60,000 nt of DNA from Strigamia acuminata (taxonomy: Eukaryota; Arthropoda; Chilopoda; Geophilomorpha; Linotaeniidae), in NCBI GenBank assembly GCA_949358305.1, contig OX442315.1:23030427-23090426 (forward strand), read 5' to 3'. Of the stretch, positions 38,390 through 57,840 are shown one piece after another; positions within the stretch are counted from its first letter, which is position 1; each line of letters begins with the position of its first letter. The notes under the pieces are model-generated. The model searched no databases, had not been told where the DNA came from, and worked only from the letters and a program-made list of their open reading frames with translations. Both the position numbers and the translations under genes were made by a program.

Positions 38390-39652
38390 TTTGATTTTTT
38401 ACGTCATTAGATGGCGTGTGAGGGCGACCAATTGAAAGACACGAGATCCTCGTGGCAACTTCTCGTACCTCATCACTAACCACCCTTTGCATGTGCACAC
38501 CATAACCTGGAAGAGTGCTCACTTATAAATAACATTTTATGTCAACAATATTTTTTTTTATTCGTCGCACTGCTGTATTTATGGAACTGCGTGAGAAAAT
38601 ATATTCACCATATTTGATACGAGAAAAATTCAGCTGAAAAAAGGGTGACTATTTAATTGGTTAATTACCATATTAAAAAATTACCCCATAGTCTGTTGAT
38701 TGAATTTACGAGTTAAATAGATCCATGAATAGATGAAACCCATGGAATGCACTCATTAGTATTCTCAGCACTTTCGGCTAGGTCACATCACACCGCAGAC
38801 ACAGACATGATCGCACTACAAATACTAAAGTCCCGAGTATTTTTAACTTAGGGCCTTGACTAGATCGTTACGTTTTTTACTTTTTTACAGACTGGAAAAA
38901 TCAGTAATTTTATTTTTATACGCGCGAGTTGGGGGACCATGATTATTTTTTTTGTAATTTAACTGATTAGATTAAAATTTCAAACGAACAAAATTTATTT
39001 TATTTTTTTAGTTTGTTTGAATTTGATCGGGGCATAAATTAGGGGTAAAAAAGGGAAATTTCCAAAACTGGGGTTTTTTTTTTAGGAAGAAATAGTTAAT
39101 TCATTAGAAAAGTATGATATCAATTTTATCGTCTGCTCACACGTCCTCAGAAACTCTGACCCAGAACACGCATGCATGATTGGTTACTTTCATCCGGTTC
39201 ATCCTCGATATCGTGAATTCCATTGGCTGAGCGTGAGTTTTCACGTGAACAAAACACGTCAGGCCACTCGTCCTCCTTATGGTTACGAGGTAAACTTGTC
39301 GACTTCAGACGGTTGGGAGGTTGGCTATGCAGAAGGCGCTAAAAATACGCAAACCCGCCTACGAATTTAGGAACTTAGGAATACTTTGTACGAAGGAAAG
39401 AACTATATAATTATTTGAATAAATGTAAGTACTGATTTATGTTAATTTTGATTTTATGGGATAAATTTTATATGATTAAATTCCTTTTTTTAAGAATTTA
39501 TTATTTTATTTTATTCAAAAAATTGTTATTTAACAGGAAAATTATTTTTGCCCCTGAATATCAGTTTCCAATTAATTAATTAAATTTATTTTGAAATTTA
39601 ATTCGTGTTTTTTAAATTTTCTCTCATTTTAAGTTATTTTTTAGATTGCAGC
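38390..39652. other. Spacer with PSMD4 promoter and 5' UTR of the PP1 regulator
   Basis: The interval separates two divergent genes. A donor-like gtaagt at 39,425 and an acceptor (ttttttag) at 39,634-39,644 suggest a 5' UTR intron of the plus-strand gene. A 64-codon frame at 39,176-39,370 has no recognisable motif. Confidence 0.45.
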
Positions 39653-40561
39653 ATGCCAGTCGATTGCGAAATCTTCTTCGGGGTAAATCCGCCTGCGTTT
39701 TGTCAAAATTCATTCAGAAGCCATCTGACAGGATTGTCATTCAATAATATGCGAAATAAACTGAACGTGAAGAAAATGCCTCTAAGCTTGCCGTTGAGGC
39801 CGATACTTATAATGAGACCCGATCACGAAGCGAACACCGAGGATGGCGCAACGAGCCCCACGACTAAATTGAAGAAACGAGTGATTTTTGCCGATGAAAA
39901 GGGGAATCCACTGACAGAAATCAAGTTTATGAGCGAACCATCAAATTTTCCACCGCAGTGGGACGACGATTTCGTGCTGCAAGTTACTCAAGGGGCTTCA
40001 GCCGCTCCTGCCGTATCGATACCCGGCGATAAATGGGAAATCGCCTTCGCGCAGCCGGTGTCCGATTACGTCGAGTTCCGGACTAAGTTGGAAAAAAGTT
40101 TTGTGAGTGTAGAAAATGTTCTGGTAAAATCGAACGAAACTGTGACGGGCACTATCAAAGTAAGAAATTTGGCATTTAGTAAAACCGTTTTTCTTCGAGT
40201 GACATTCGATTCGTGGAAATCGCATGAAGATATCGATGCCAGTCACGTGCCTAGTCTGACAGCTGGAACGAGTGTGTACGAGTTGTTTGACACATTTTCG
40301 TTTACTTTTACTATTCCCCAACAGGCTGTTATAGGACATATTATCGAATTTTGCGTATGCTTTAAGTGCAGTGGCTGTGAGTACTGGGACAGCAATAACG
40401 GTGACAATTACAAGATAGCTTTTATTCCGGGAAAAAGTGAAGTGAAGAAAGATGCAAACATGAACGTCTTTCGCTTCGAAGATGCGTTACACGCTAAAAT
40501 GGATAATTGGACTGAGTTTGCCAGTTGGCAGCATCTTGTGAATAATTCACCATATTGGTAG
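39653..40561 (+). CDS. PPP1R3: Protein phosphatase 1 glycogen-targeting subunit (PPP1R3 family, CBM21)
   Basis: A single coding exon gives 302 residues. The PP1-docking motif appears as KKRVIFAD at about residues 80-87. It is followed by PLTEIKFMSEPSNFPPQW, typical of the PPP1R3B/C/D group. The CBM21 carbohydrate-binding domain covers roughly 150-275 and contains VRNLAFSKTVFLRVTFDSW and EYWDSNNGDNYKI, which include the conserved WxxxN..NY residues. Such subunits bring PP1 to glycogen to activate glycogen synthase. The start ATG at 39,653 follows an acceptor at the end of a probable 5' UTR intron. Confidence 0.94.
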   Translation: MPVDCEIFFGVNPPAFCQNSFRSHLTGLSFNNMRNKLNVKKMPLSLPLRPILIMRPDHEANTEDGATSPTTKLKKRVIFADEKGNPLTEIKFMSEPSNFPPQWDDDFVLQVTQGASAAPAVSIPGDKWEIAFAQPVSDYVEFRTKLEKSFVSVENVLVKSNETVTGTIKVRNLAFSKTVFLRVTFDSWKSHEDIDASHVPSLTAGTSVYELFDTFSFTFTIPQQAVIGHIIEFCVCFKCSGCEYWDSNNGDNYKIAFIPGKSEVKKDANMNVFRFEDALHAKMDNWTEFASWQHLVNNSPYW

Positions 40562-43500
40562 AAGGAGAAAAATAAACCCGGAGGATGGAAAAGGAAGCAT
40601 TTTTTACATTTCACTTTTTTTTTTTTTTTTTTTTTTGATTTTTGGCGTGTGCTGCATGTATACAGAACTTTTGTTTCGGTACAACAAAACAAAAACTTTT
40701 TTTACACAGAAACTTTAATTGGAAATATATATATATATTTTTTTTTGAACTGATCATTTTGGTGCTAATTAATGGTTGTAAGAAAATACTGCTCAAATTA
40801 TTTTCCAGTTCTTTTTGATTATAAAATATTGGATCAGACTTTTCCGCGGATTTCAATGCCAGATCGTGTAAGTAAATGCCAAAGTTAATCTAATATCAGC
40901 ACAGCTGTGCTCCGTGAAACCAAGCAATACCGTTATTTTTAGATTAGGCGTGATAATTGGCCTTCTACACGGTTATTGCTTCGATTCTAATGTCATTAAA
41001 CAAGATACCACGCTAAAAATGGCGATCAGAACCGATAGTTTGTGCTCAAAAGTTACGCAATATTGTTTATTTATTTTGTTACAAAATGCAGACATGCAGC
41101 TAATGATGAAATGAATTTTTTTTATTTTTTAAAAGTGATGAATTCTTGAATAACAACCATATTGTGATTATTATGATTATTACTCTAGCCCCTTTCGTAA
41201 GAAAATGAGGTTTTAAAGTGAACTTCACCCAATTTAATATCATTTCTTGAATTATGTAATGTTAAGGATTTGGCTTGAGGCTGTTGTTTTGATTGGAGCC
41301 ACCAAAAAATTAAATGTTATAAATACTCGTCTATTTGGGTTATATCTAACATTTGATCTAGTTATTTTCACCACTGGGCGTATTATTAGTGAAAGAAAGT
41401 TTGTTTCCAAGTGTAATAATTTGATTATTGATTACAGTTGCCGCTCTTCCACAGAATTAAATTGGAATTGCCATCTGCAGGGAACTGGCGAATTTAAATA
41501 AAAATTGGAAGCTAATTACACTTTCATCCAGATCTGATCCGTGAAATGATGAGATTTTTTTTATTTCTTAATTAATAGGATTTCTAGTCTTCCTAAACTG
41601 CTCAATAAAAGAAATGTGAAATATAGTTAAAGATAAACGATGAATGAATTGTGTGAATTTTAAAATTTGTACATATACATTTATTAATAACAGTTTACAC
41701 CATATTTTTCTTATCCGTGGTTGCAGGAAATATTTTATAACAGTTGATCCAAGAGTTGTATAATTGAAATATTACTGTTATCAACATTTACAAAGTTTAA
41801 ACACTGCTAAAATATTCAGCTTTGCTAATTGTTTAATATTTTATCCATTTGTAGTGCCATAATATCGCTCTAAGAATGTACATAAAACTAATAATTAAAT
41901 TAAAATACCATTTGTTTTCTAGTGAAAAAATTGTTTTTCTAAAAAAAAATCAACACTTAATAAGAAATAAAACTAAAATTGATATATTTTTGAAAAAACA
42001 TTTCACACGGGATACAATTAAATAGTTTTTTATTCAAAGGAAATTCCAAAAAGACTTACATCACTTGCGAGAGAAAAAAAACGTTATGTAAGAGCATGAC
42101 GAAGGATTAAATATAAAAGATTATTATACTGCAATAACAATAAAAGTAGGGGGGAATGGAAGAGTGATTGCTTTTGAATCTAATACGATCAAAATATCTA
42201 CCGAACCTTGAAACAATTTCAAGGTCATAATATTAAAATTAGAAATTAAACGGCTGAGGAGGAGCTTCATGTGGTAACTGACACTTGATTGAAATTTGTA
42301 AATGACAATTGTTTTTCAATTGTTTTTTTTTATAAGAAATAAATTCTTTGTTTCTGAAAGTAGTGTTTAATTTTTTAAATATATATAGTTATATCGTATT
42401 TTCTTTCCGTTACTTTGGAATATTTTTATCTCACCATTCAGTTGCTGTTGTTTTTATCTGGAAATTAAGCTAAAGATTATCAAGAACATACGAGGGCAGT
42501 CTATTTTCTTCTGAATTCTGATAAATCAATTTGAAAACAATTATTCAGAACTCGAGTTGAGGATAGAAAACTTTGCCCCAGTTATAACTACTGACAGATT
42601 AAAAAAATAAAGAAAAATAAAAATATTGGTAAAATTCAAACAGAGATAAACTATGATAAATGGTATTTATGCGAACAAATATTAAATTTTGAAACGATAA
42701 TAAAACACTAGTCTGGTCAAAACTAAAAGGTGGGAGAATGGAAAAGCGGATGCCAGGAACAGAGGGAATCGTGTTCCGGGCATCCGCTAGCGGGGCAACA
42801 AGGTGGGGAACGGGGTTTGGCAAATGGCGAATGTGGGTTGTGTTATTATGAATATGACTCATAAAGGTGTGTGATTGGCCTCAAAAGCAGACAATTTGCC
42901 GATATGTGTCAATTTTGATGCATATATACACATATAAACTGAACTTCTTCACTAGATACCGTAAGAGAAAAAAGACACATGGAAATAGCAAAATTCATTG
43001 GAGATCTATTTTTATTTTTAGAACAAATTGAACAAATTCAAATGACATCTGTTTATAGAGTTTAGGTCATTCACATTTTCCCTTACTTAGGCTTGATTGA
43101 TCGTTTTTATTTTATTTATGTTAAATTATATTTTTTCATATCTACTGCAGGTGTTTGACCTGCTTATACGAAGGTCAGTAGTGAGGTGCCCAAACGGGAA
43201 ATCATTTGCTTTGCCCGACCTTTTTAAACACGTGAATTTCACGTGCTATCACATGCAAGTCGTAAAACTGATTGGTTTATTAACTCTCGTAAGTAAGTAG
43301 CAGTTTAAGGCTGTTCAACAAACTGAGCTGAGACTCTCTTGGAATTTATAATCAATGATTCAATAAATTGTCATATTGTCAAGTCGAGATATAAATTCTG
43401 GAGTTATGACTTTGTTTGAGTGCTAATAGGTGTGTCTGTTGATTAAGTGCGTGAAAACTTACCAATTGATAATGCAAAATGAGAACAAAATTGAAAAACT

Positions 43501-46500
43501 CGATATTATCTTAATTAATATAACCTGCTTTTTTTTCTTTTTTATTGAAATAATCTGAAAAGACCTTCGATGGAATCCAGACGTAGGAAATATTTGTTTT
43601 GTTGGAAATTCTTCTATCTAAGTGATGTGCGTGAAGGTTATTTTTTAGGAGATAACATCGTGTTTCCAATTCTAATTGATCTCCCCATGGAACAAAAACA
43701 GGAATTCCTGTTTCCCTATTCTATAATCTGCAAACAGGTAGAAAAACATTTAGATTTTTCCTTGGAACTAGCTGATAAGTGAAAAAACTGCAACTCCAGA
43801 CTGCCTAAAAAGTTCATGCCCATTTACTTTCTTTCATTTACCAAGAAGGTGCGTCGTGTTAGCAACTCCTTGAACTAACTTAACGCGACGTTTGTAACTA
43901 TTTACCAATATAGAAACACTCGTAACGCATGAATCATGAAACACTAAGGTTACACGCATTTTCTGTTATATTTTTACATGTCTATTAAAGTTGATGTTAA
44001 CTATTTTTTTTATTATTAGTTCTGCCTTATATCAACGAGATACATCCGACGATTTAAAATAAAAAATTATACCGTATGATTTTGATATTAATGATTAAAC
44101 TGTTTTCTAATATTATCATTTCGATGGATAAAAATTAATAATTACACGGCATAGAACCGGTGTAATTCTTTTGGTCTAAAAATATTTACCGTAATACAGT
44201 TACGATACAGAGTTTTTGAAAACTGTAAAACTAAAATCCGAAACAAATTTAATAAATTGATGATGATTAGTGAAACCGTTTAATTTTTAACACAAAGCTG
44301 GCAAACCTGGCAGTTTAATTTGTTTGAAAATAGAATCTTATCCCAAGATAATACATCTTGATTCATAAATGTCAATTAGTACTATTGGCAAGAAAAATAG
44401 CCCTTAAAACGACTTATTCTTAAAATAAATTATTATTACGCCAATAAATCAATTTCACGTAGATTGGAATATAATTATGGCTGCTGCAAGGACTCATTCA
44501 GCGATTAGCACATCCCCAAACACGATTTGCATTTTCTTTTGTTAAGTGGAATTTCACACATGCGATCATTGAAAGTATGCCATTGCACCTTGTCCTTCAA
44601 CTTGGGTTACTTAAATATGAGAAATTTATCAACGTTTGCCCAGCGTAAACGTGCCAAAAATAAAGAAAACTTAAATCAAATTAACATCCTCTTGTCCGCC
44701 GACCTTGAGTTGACATTTTTATTGCTGAATAATATTCGCCTTCGTTTCTTCCCCGGGCAGGAAATATGGCAAAGGAAAGGATAAGTGGCAGCTAGCTTCA
44801 AGCAAAAGATGAAAATTAATAATAGTAACCATGAAAATATACAAGGAATAAAAAAAAATATCTAAACTAATTTTAGGTTCACTCTGACCTATATCTCGAG
44901 GAGCAAAAGTAAACTGGCATGACAAACAAACTAAATTCCATTTCCACCCAATAAAGACATGGCGACAGGCCAGTTAAAATTCTCATCTTTTTTACTTTAA
45001 ATGTTTTCGCAGTCCCAGACGAACTCTTACTGTGTGACCCCTTTGAAAAACATCTATGTCATTTGTATTCTGAGCGAACCCCACACCAGGTTTAATGAGC
45101 AATAGGTTTTTTTTTCGTTTTGTTGATTTTTTATTTTAAAATACTTTGAAGTTTACCTACACAGCAATCCTAACAGCTAATTAAAAAATTATCACAGAGT
45201 ATTGAAGGTCACCGATTGACTCACTACCGTAGTGTTAGTGTCCGATAATATAAGTTTAAAATTCATTAGTATTAGTTATATGGCATTGAATTTTTTTCCC
45301 CTCCTTAACTGTTTGCAAACAATTCTCTTAGATATCTCTTACAAATAATCGTTAAATTGCACTATCAGTCTGCCAGTGATTCTGTACTGAGGTAAACATC
45401 AGCTTTAACAAGTTTGAGGTTCAAATGACAATTCTGAAGAAAAAAATATAATGACTTACTGTAACATCATCCCGTGAAAGGATTAAATTTTTTTAATAAA
45501 AGGGTATTAAGTTTAATGAAAATATACATACGGCTTGATATTTATGGAAAAATATGCGCTATTGTTAGTTTTGAATACAATAGAGGTCGATAAACAAGTG
45601 TATTTGAAGCTAACAGGTGAGAATAAATAATAAAAGTCTTTCTTTAAATAAATAAACACAATACTTTTTCTGCACCATAAATAACTTTAATGATAACAAC
45701 CATAATAAACTTGTCAAAATGTAATTAACACCCCTCAAAGATTGCACGAATATAAAGTGCAGCGTAACTAAAGTATCTTTGTCGGCCATTCCTCCTTGTT
45801 GAACTATTTTCTTTTAAATATATACAAGTCCAATGAAGGGCAAAACTAAGACTGGCAGGAAGCCAGAAGGTGGAATAAAAATTAAAAAATAAAGAGAAAC
45901 AATTTACTAGGATTGAAAACCAGTACATAAGCTAATTTAACGACCATTTAAAAACAGAAAAGACAAAAAAATTAAAAGAAAAAAAAAGAAAAAACAATTT
46001 CCTATGTCTATTTTAACTAATAATAATATTTCTTACGTAAGAAACTCCTTTAGAATGATAATTTTATGTTTAACAATAAATTTATCACTAACGTCTCGTA
46101 TTTTAAACGTTTTAAAATGTAAACAGTTCCCAGCAACTACTAGCTGCTAAGCAAACAACAATATAATATGTCTGCCGGCTGTCTCGTAGAATATCAGTCG
46201 GTTTCGTGTTACCTTAACAGAAATAATCTTTTGAGAAACTGTAAAAAGAATTAATTTGGTTTTTTAAATAAATATAAGTTGGCAGTCCTCATATTTTTTG
46301 GATAAGCCAAAAACGAACAAAAAAAAATAAGTTAGCACTCGTAACACGCATTGCATTTTAATGGTTGTGTTTATTATAACCTGATCCTTTTTTTATATAA
46401 AGTAAACGTAAAAACTTATCTAAAAATCTTGCTCCCGAATTTAATTTTTGTTTTAATTTTTTCTATTCCATTGTTTGGTTTGGTATCATAAGTGCGAGAC

Positions 46501-46905
46501 AATATTTTTTTCCCATTGGAAATTATATCACTGATAACTTAGTTCTGGCTCAACCTCAACCCATGACTAAAAATCTGGCAAAAAAAAGGAAGATTAATAA
46601 AACCGATAAAGAATATTGTGTTAATGGAATTTTGACTTACGAGTGCATGAACCGAACACGTGTAAAGTTTAGTATTTGAGGAATAAATCGATAAAAAATA
46701 TAGAGCAAACAGAAAATTCTAAGATCGAAGTTTTATTTTCTTTAAGATAAATTTTTTATATTAAAATAATTTTTTAAAGTAGAAAAGCTTATTGAAAAAT
46801 ATTAAAATACATCTTAAGGTTAAAAACTCGTGATTTCTTTAACAGTATCAAGAGTTTTAAGATTATATAAAGAAAATTGAGTATAAAAAAAAATAAATCG
46901 TAAGT
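40562..46905. other. Long region without a recognisable gene
   Basis: Over 6 kb of AT-rich DNA. A poly-T run lies at about 40,616-40,636. Short open frames (43,097-43,300, 43,570-43,782, 44,527-44,784 on plus; 42,599-42,862, 45,725-45,928 on minus) have no family motif, no consistent splice partners and no neighbours in phase. A GC-rich hairpin at 42,746-42,787 is described separately. The region could hold a long non-coding RNA, distal regulatory DNA or decayed repeats. Confidence 0.4.
42746..42787. other. Strong GC-rich hairpin
   Basis: The arms gcggatgcc-a-ggaaca and tgttcc-g-ggcatccgc pair over 15 base pairs with one A/G mismatch around a 10-base loop, in otherwise AT-rich DNA. It is shorter than a typical microRNA precursor. 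Function is unknown. Confidence 0.5.
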
Positions 46906-47915
46906 TTAAATTAAAGATGCTTGATTTGATTTGATGAGATGGGCTATTGATTTATACCTCATAATGTGCTGGGAACCTTCCTCAAGGTCAACAATTTCTT
47001 CTCTAATAATATTTAAAAAAAAATTCAACACCAAAATATATTTTAAAATAGAATTGAATAAATAAACGAACCCTCCTTCTATGGTATCGTCAATCATAGC
47101 CAATCCATGAACTGATTGATTCATTTTAAGAAATACATAAGTATCAAGTTTGGGAGTTGCCACTGAAAGGATTAAAAAACATATTTAATATTTTTTTTCC
47201 AATATTTCCACTAATTTTGATAAAATTACTCGCTTTTGCTGCTTCAAATGCTTGGAAATTTGCAGGCATGTGTTGCAACGCTAAAAGTTTCAGATGATCT
47301 TCAACACTTCTTAAATGTCTAAAACATAGTATGTTTTATTAAATCAAAAATGAAAAATCAAAACAGTTTTGTCTTTTACTCTTTTGAAAAGTTCAATTCT
47401 GCAGGTGAAAACCGAGCGTCTCGGTCAGTTCGTGTAGTTTCTTTACTTAAAATGTGAGCGCCGTATTTTTCAATCTTTTTCAGTCTACATTGTAGATAAC
47501 TCCTAATTATATAATTAACTCTGTCTATCTGTAACACAAAATTTTGTTTTGTCACATTTTTGCACTTAATTCTGTTCTGAAAATGTCCTCACTTCCATTT
47601 TGTGAACACTCATTAACAAATCTCCTTTTTTAAGTCTCTTTATATTATCCTCCATGTTTAGAACTTGCCCTTGCATACAGCTAACTAACTCAGACTTGTG
47701 TTCTAAAAGTTCTGGAGAAAGTTCTTCGTTGAGCCAAGCCTACAGAAAAAATGAAATTTATAAATATAAACAAACATCAATCATTCGATTAGTCATTATA
47801 CCTCCTCTAATGCAGCCAGAGATTCCACCGTGGTCATTGTTTCCTCGTCCACGTCCTCATCATCTTCGTCCATTTCAGCTGATTCATTTAATATATTATT
47901 TTCATCGGAATCCAT
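46906..47915 (-). CDS. GINS4: GINS complex subunit SLD5
   Basis: Six exons: 47915-47802, 47739-47593, 47528-47380, 47318-47230, 47162-47072, 47002-46906, giving 228 residues (human 223). Family blocks in order are AWLNEELSPELLEHKSELV, HKMEIDRVNYIIRSYLQCRL with KKIEKY, FSPAELNFSKEHL, LDTYVFLKM, and the C-terminal VDLEEGSQHIMRYKSIAHLI. SLD5 with PSF1-3 forms GINS, part of the CMG replicative helicase. The acidic N-terminus (MDEDDEDVDEE) is usual. The gene starts 186 bp from tankyrase in head-to-head orientation. Confidence 0.96.
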
Positions 47916-48101
47916 TTATCAGAAGTATTATATTTTAAAAAATGTTTCTAAACTTATCCCCGCCGTTTCGGCTTAATGTTTACACAATGTAACACCAGAT
48001 GTCGTAAACGTTTTGGCCACATTTGACGGTGAGATTACACGAGAAATCGCGAGATGAAGCTAAGCGACGAGCAGCAGCAGGAGCCAGAAAAATAATGGAA
48101 G
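47916..48101. promoter_or_regulatory. Bidirectional promoter interval of SLD5 and tankyrase
   Basis: Only 186 bp separate the two start codons, so both 5' UTRs and promoters must share it. The half nearest tankyrase is relatively GC-rich. No TATA box is present. Confidence 0.6.
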
Positions 48102-55579
<7,478 letters not shown>

Positions 55580-57831
55580 TCGTGAGTGAATTGAATTAAT
55601 TGTAAATTTTAACGGGAAAAAAAATCTCCGGTGATTATTTTTGCATTTAATTTTCACCGCTCGTGTATCATAAATATTTATTTTTATTAATGAAGTAGCT
55701 AAATTGAGAAACTGAAATTAATTTTAAATTAACAGTCTTCCTGCTGTTTTGTAAGTCGGTTTTCAAACTTTTTGAACAGATTTTTTTTTGTGAAAAAAAA
55801 AATTAAAAATGTACGTAATCAGAGCGAAGTTATGAATTTTTTAACTTCATTAACAACATAGAGTCAACCAATTGACACATGAGCATGAGCTAGTGCTAAC
55901 GGTTTCAATTACAGTGCATATTATGCAAAGCATATACTCCGCCGTCGCTTCTGATGTCGGAGTCTCTTTGAAAATTCACTCTAGAGCTGAGCACAAAATG
56001 GCAGTTTGCAATTTTATGCGTCAATTGGGTTGTCATTAAAGCTGATTTGCACCTCAAAACGAGGTAATATATTTTTATCTAAGACATTCTTATCTTAGGT
56101 ATAAAAGCGAATAAGAGGCAGATGGGAATGTCATTAATTTTTAAAATGTTCGAAATTGAAAAGGAAACGTAATTTGATAATATTAGAAGACGAAAAGATT
56201 TATTTGGGAATTTTATTCGCTGAAAAAGTTTGAAAATTGACTTGATTTATTTTTATTTTTACACATTTTGTAATTGAATTTATTCGCGATTGTTAAAAAT
56301 TTTATTTTTACTGTGTGCTGCTCTGTAGCTAGCTGTTGCCACAATTTTTATGGTGTTTTAAAGGGTTGTAGCGATTTTATTTATTTAAAAAAAAAGAAAA
56401 AGAAAAAAAAACATTTTTTGTTTGTTTTGATGGTCTTTTCTGTGATAATTACTCGACATTTCCATCTTGTATTACTTCATTTGTTGTTTTTAATTTTTTT
56501 TTGTTAATACCTAATTGGAACCTTTTTGGTGCTAGATTTTTTTCCATGTTCAAGTAACTTAAAAAAATATGAGATTTATTTTTCTCTTGTGTAAATAAAA
56601 ATTTGTTTAAAAAAAATATCAACCGTGTACCTGAATCGAATACATGCCAACATTTTTTTAGTAATAATAAACGCCATATGATATTTTTAAAACAAAAAAA
56701 GAAATAGAAATTCCGTTGAATTTATTTGATTCCTTTTCCATATAGTCCCTTGGATGGATTTTTCTGTTTGATAAATGTCTCCCAACTTGATCCAACGTAT
56801 TCGGTTCCAGCACTGGATAACTGCTGTGTCAACAGGATCGGAAAGGGACTTTAACACCGAACAAGGGATGAGCGCATGCTGCTGAGCTTCGACTCATAAA
56901 TTGTACGAGTAGTGTACATAATGTTTCCATTTTTATTTCGGTTCGTATCGATTGGCACTTGATAGGTAAACGAAGTGGTGTTGTTTCGATGAAAACTACT
57001 GCCGCGTTATCTAACTTGGCGCATTAATTTCTCCGTTATGAACGATGCCATTTGTAATTGTTTGTTTATCCCATCGAAGGTAAGTTTCGATGTTCAATTA
57101 GAACTTGGGCGAGGGAATTTATTTGCTTTAATCAGTTGGAAAAGCATAGGTTGTTAAACTATTGGAAAGTTCCATTTGTGATAGTTGAACAAGTACGTAC
57201 TCGGTATTGACTTAAATTATAAGTAATGTGACATTTAAGATTTTCTTTTTGTGGTTTGTGTGAGTTGAGAGGGAAAATCACAAGAATCGGATGATTGGTT
57301 GCCGCTAGTGTTCCGTGTTACATTTTCCAGTTAGCAATTTGTTTGCTTGTGCGACTCGAAAAGAGTCGAAGGGAAGGAGCAGGGGGTTCTGAATGATCGT
57401 TTCCGTTGAATTTCTGCATGATTTCCCACCAAAATTGATCGTCGCACAGAAGGAGACCTAAAAACTATTAGGTCTAGTTCGATTGAACGAGACACAAACC
57501 TAAGAAAGAAGAAGGCAAACTCAAGTGGGTCTTAAGTTTTCACTTTATGATGATAGTGCAGTTCTTCCGACATCTTTCACTGCGAGTATGAAATTGACAT
57601 GGCATAAGAATTCCATTTTCTTTCCAACAAACTGTTGTCACATTTGATGAATTTTTCGTGCAAGTATCAATCAATTGATTTGTTACGGTAAATAAAAGAT
57701 TCAAATGACTTTTATTTTATTTATGTTTATTTTCAATTTTCCTGTAGATTTCTGTACAGAGCGCTTTATTTATTTTCTTTAGTGATCGATTTAGACTTTA
57801 AAAAGGCGTTCACTTCGACATCATGCACGGT
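55580..57831. other. Tankyrase 3' region and intergenic DNA
   Basis: AT-rich, no coding signal. A plus-strand AATAAA at 56,594-56,599 is one possible poly(A) site. A donor-like ccatcgaag|gtaagt at 57,078/57,079 might end a 5' exon of a gene to the right, but no downstream coding partner is seen in the window. Confidence 0.4.
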
Positions 57832-57832
57832 C

Positions 57833-57840
57833 TATAAAAG
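57833..57840 (+). promoter_or_regulatory. TATA-box-like sequence
   Basis: TATAAAAG in a less AT-rich neighbourhood, followed after about 30 bp by non-coding but GC-balanced sequence. It could drive a plus-strand transcript that continues beyond the window. This is only a motif match. Confidence 0.25.

Noticed and set aside
43097-44784. Three plus-strand frames (67-85 codons) as exons of one gene
   Set aside because: No conserved motifs, and splice sites with matching phases could not be found between them.
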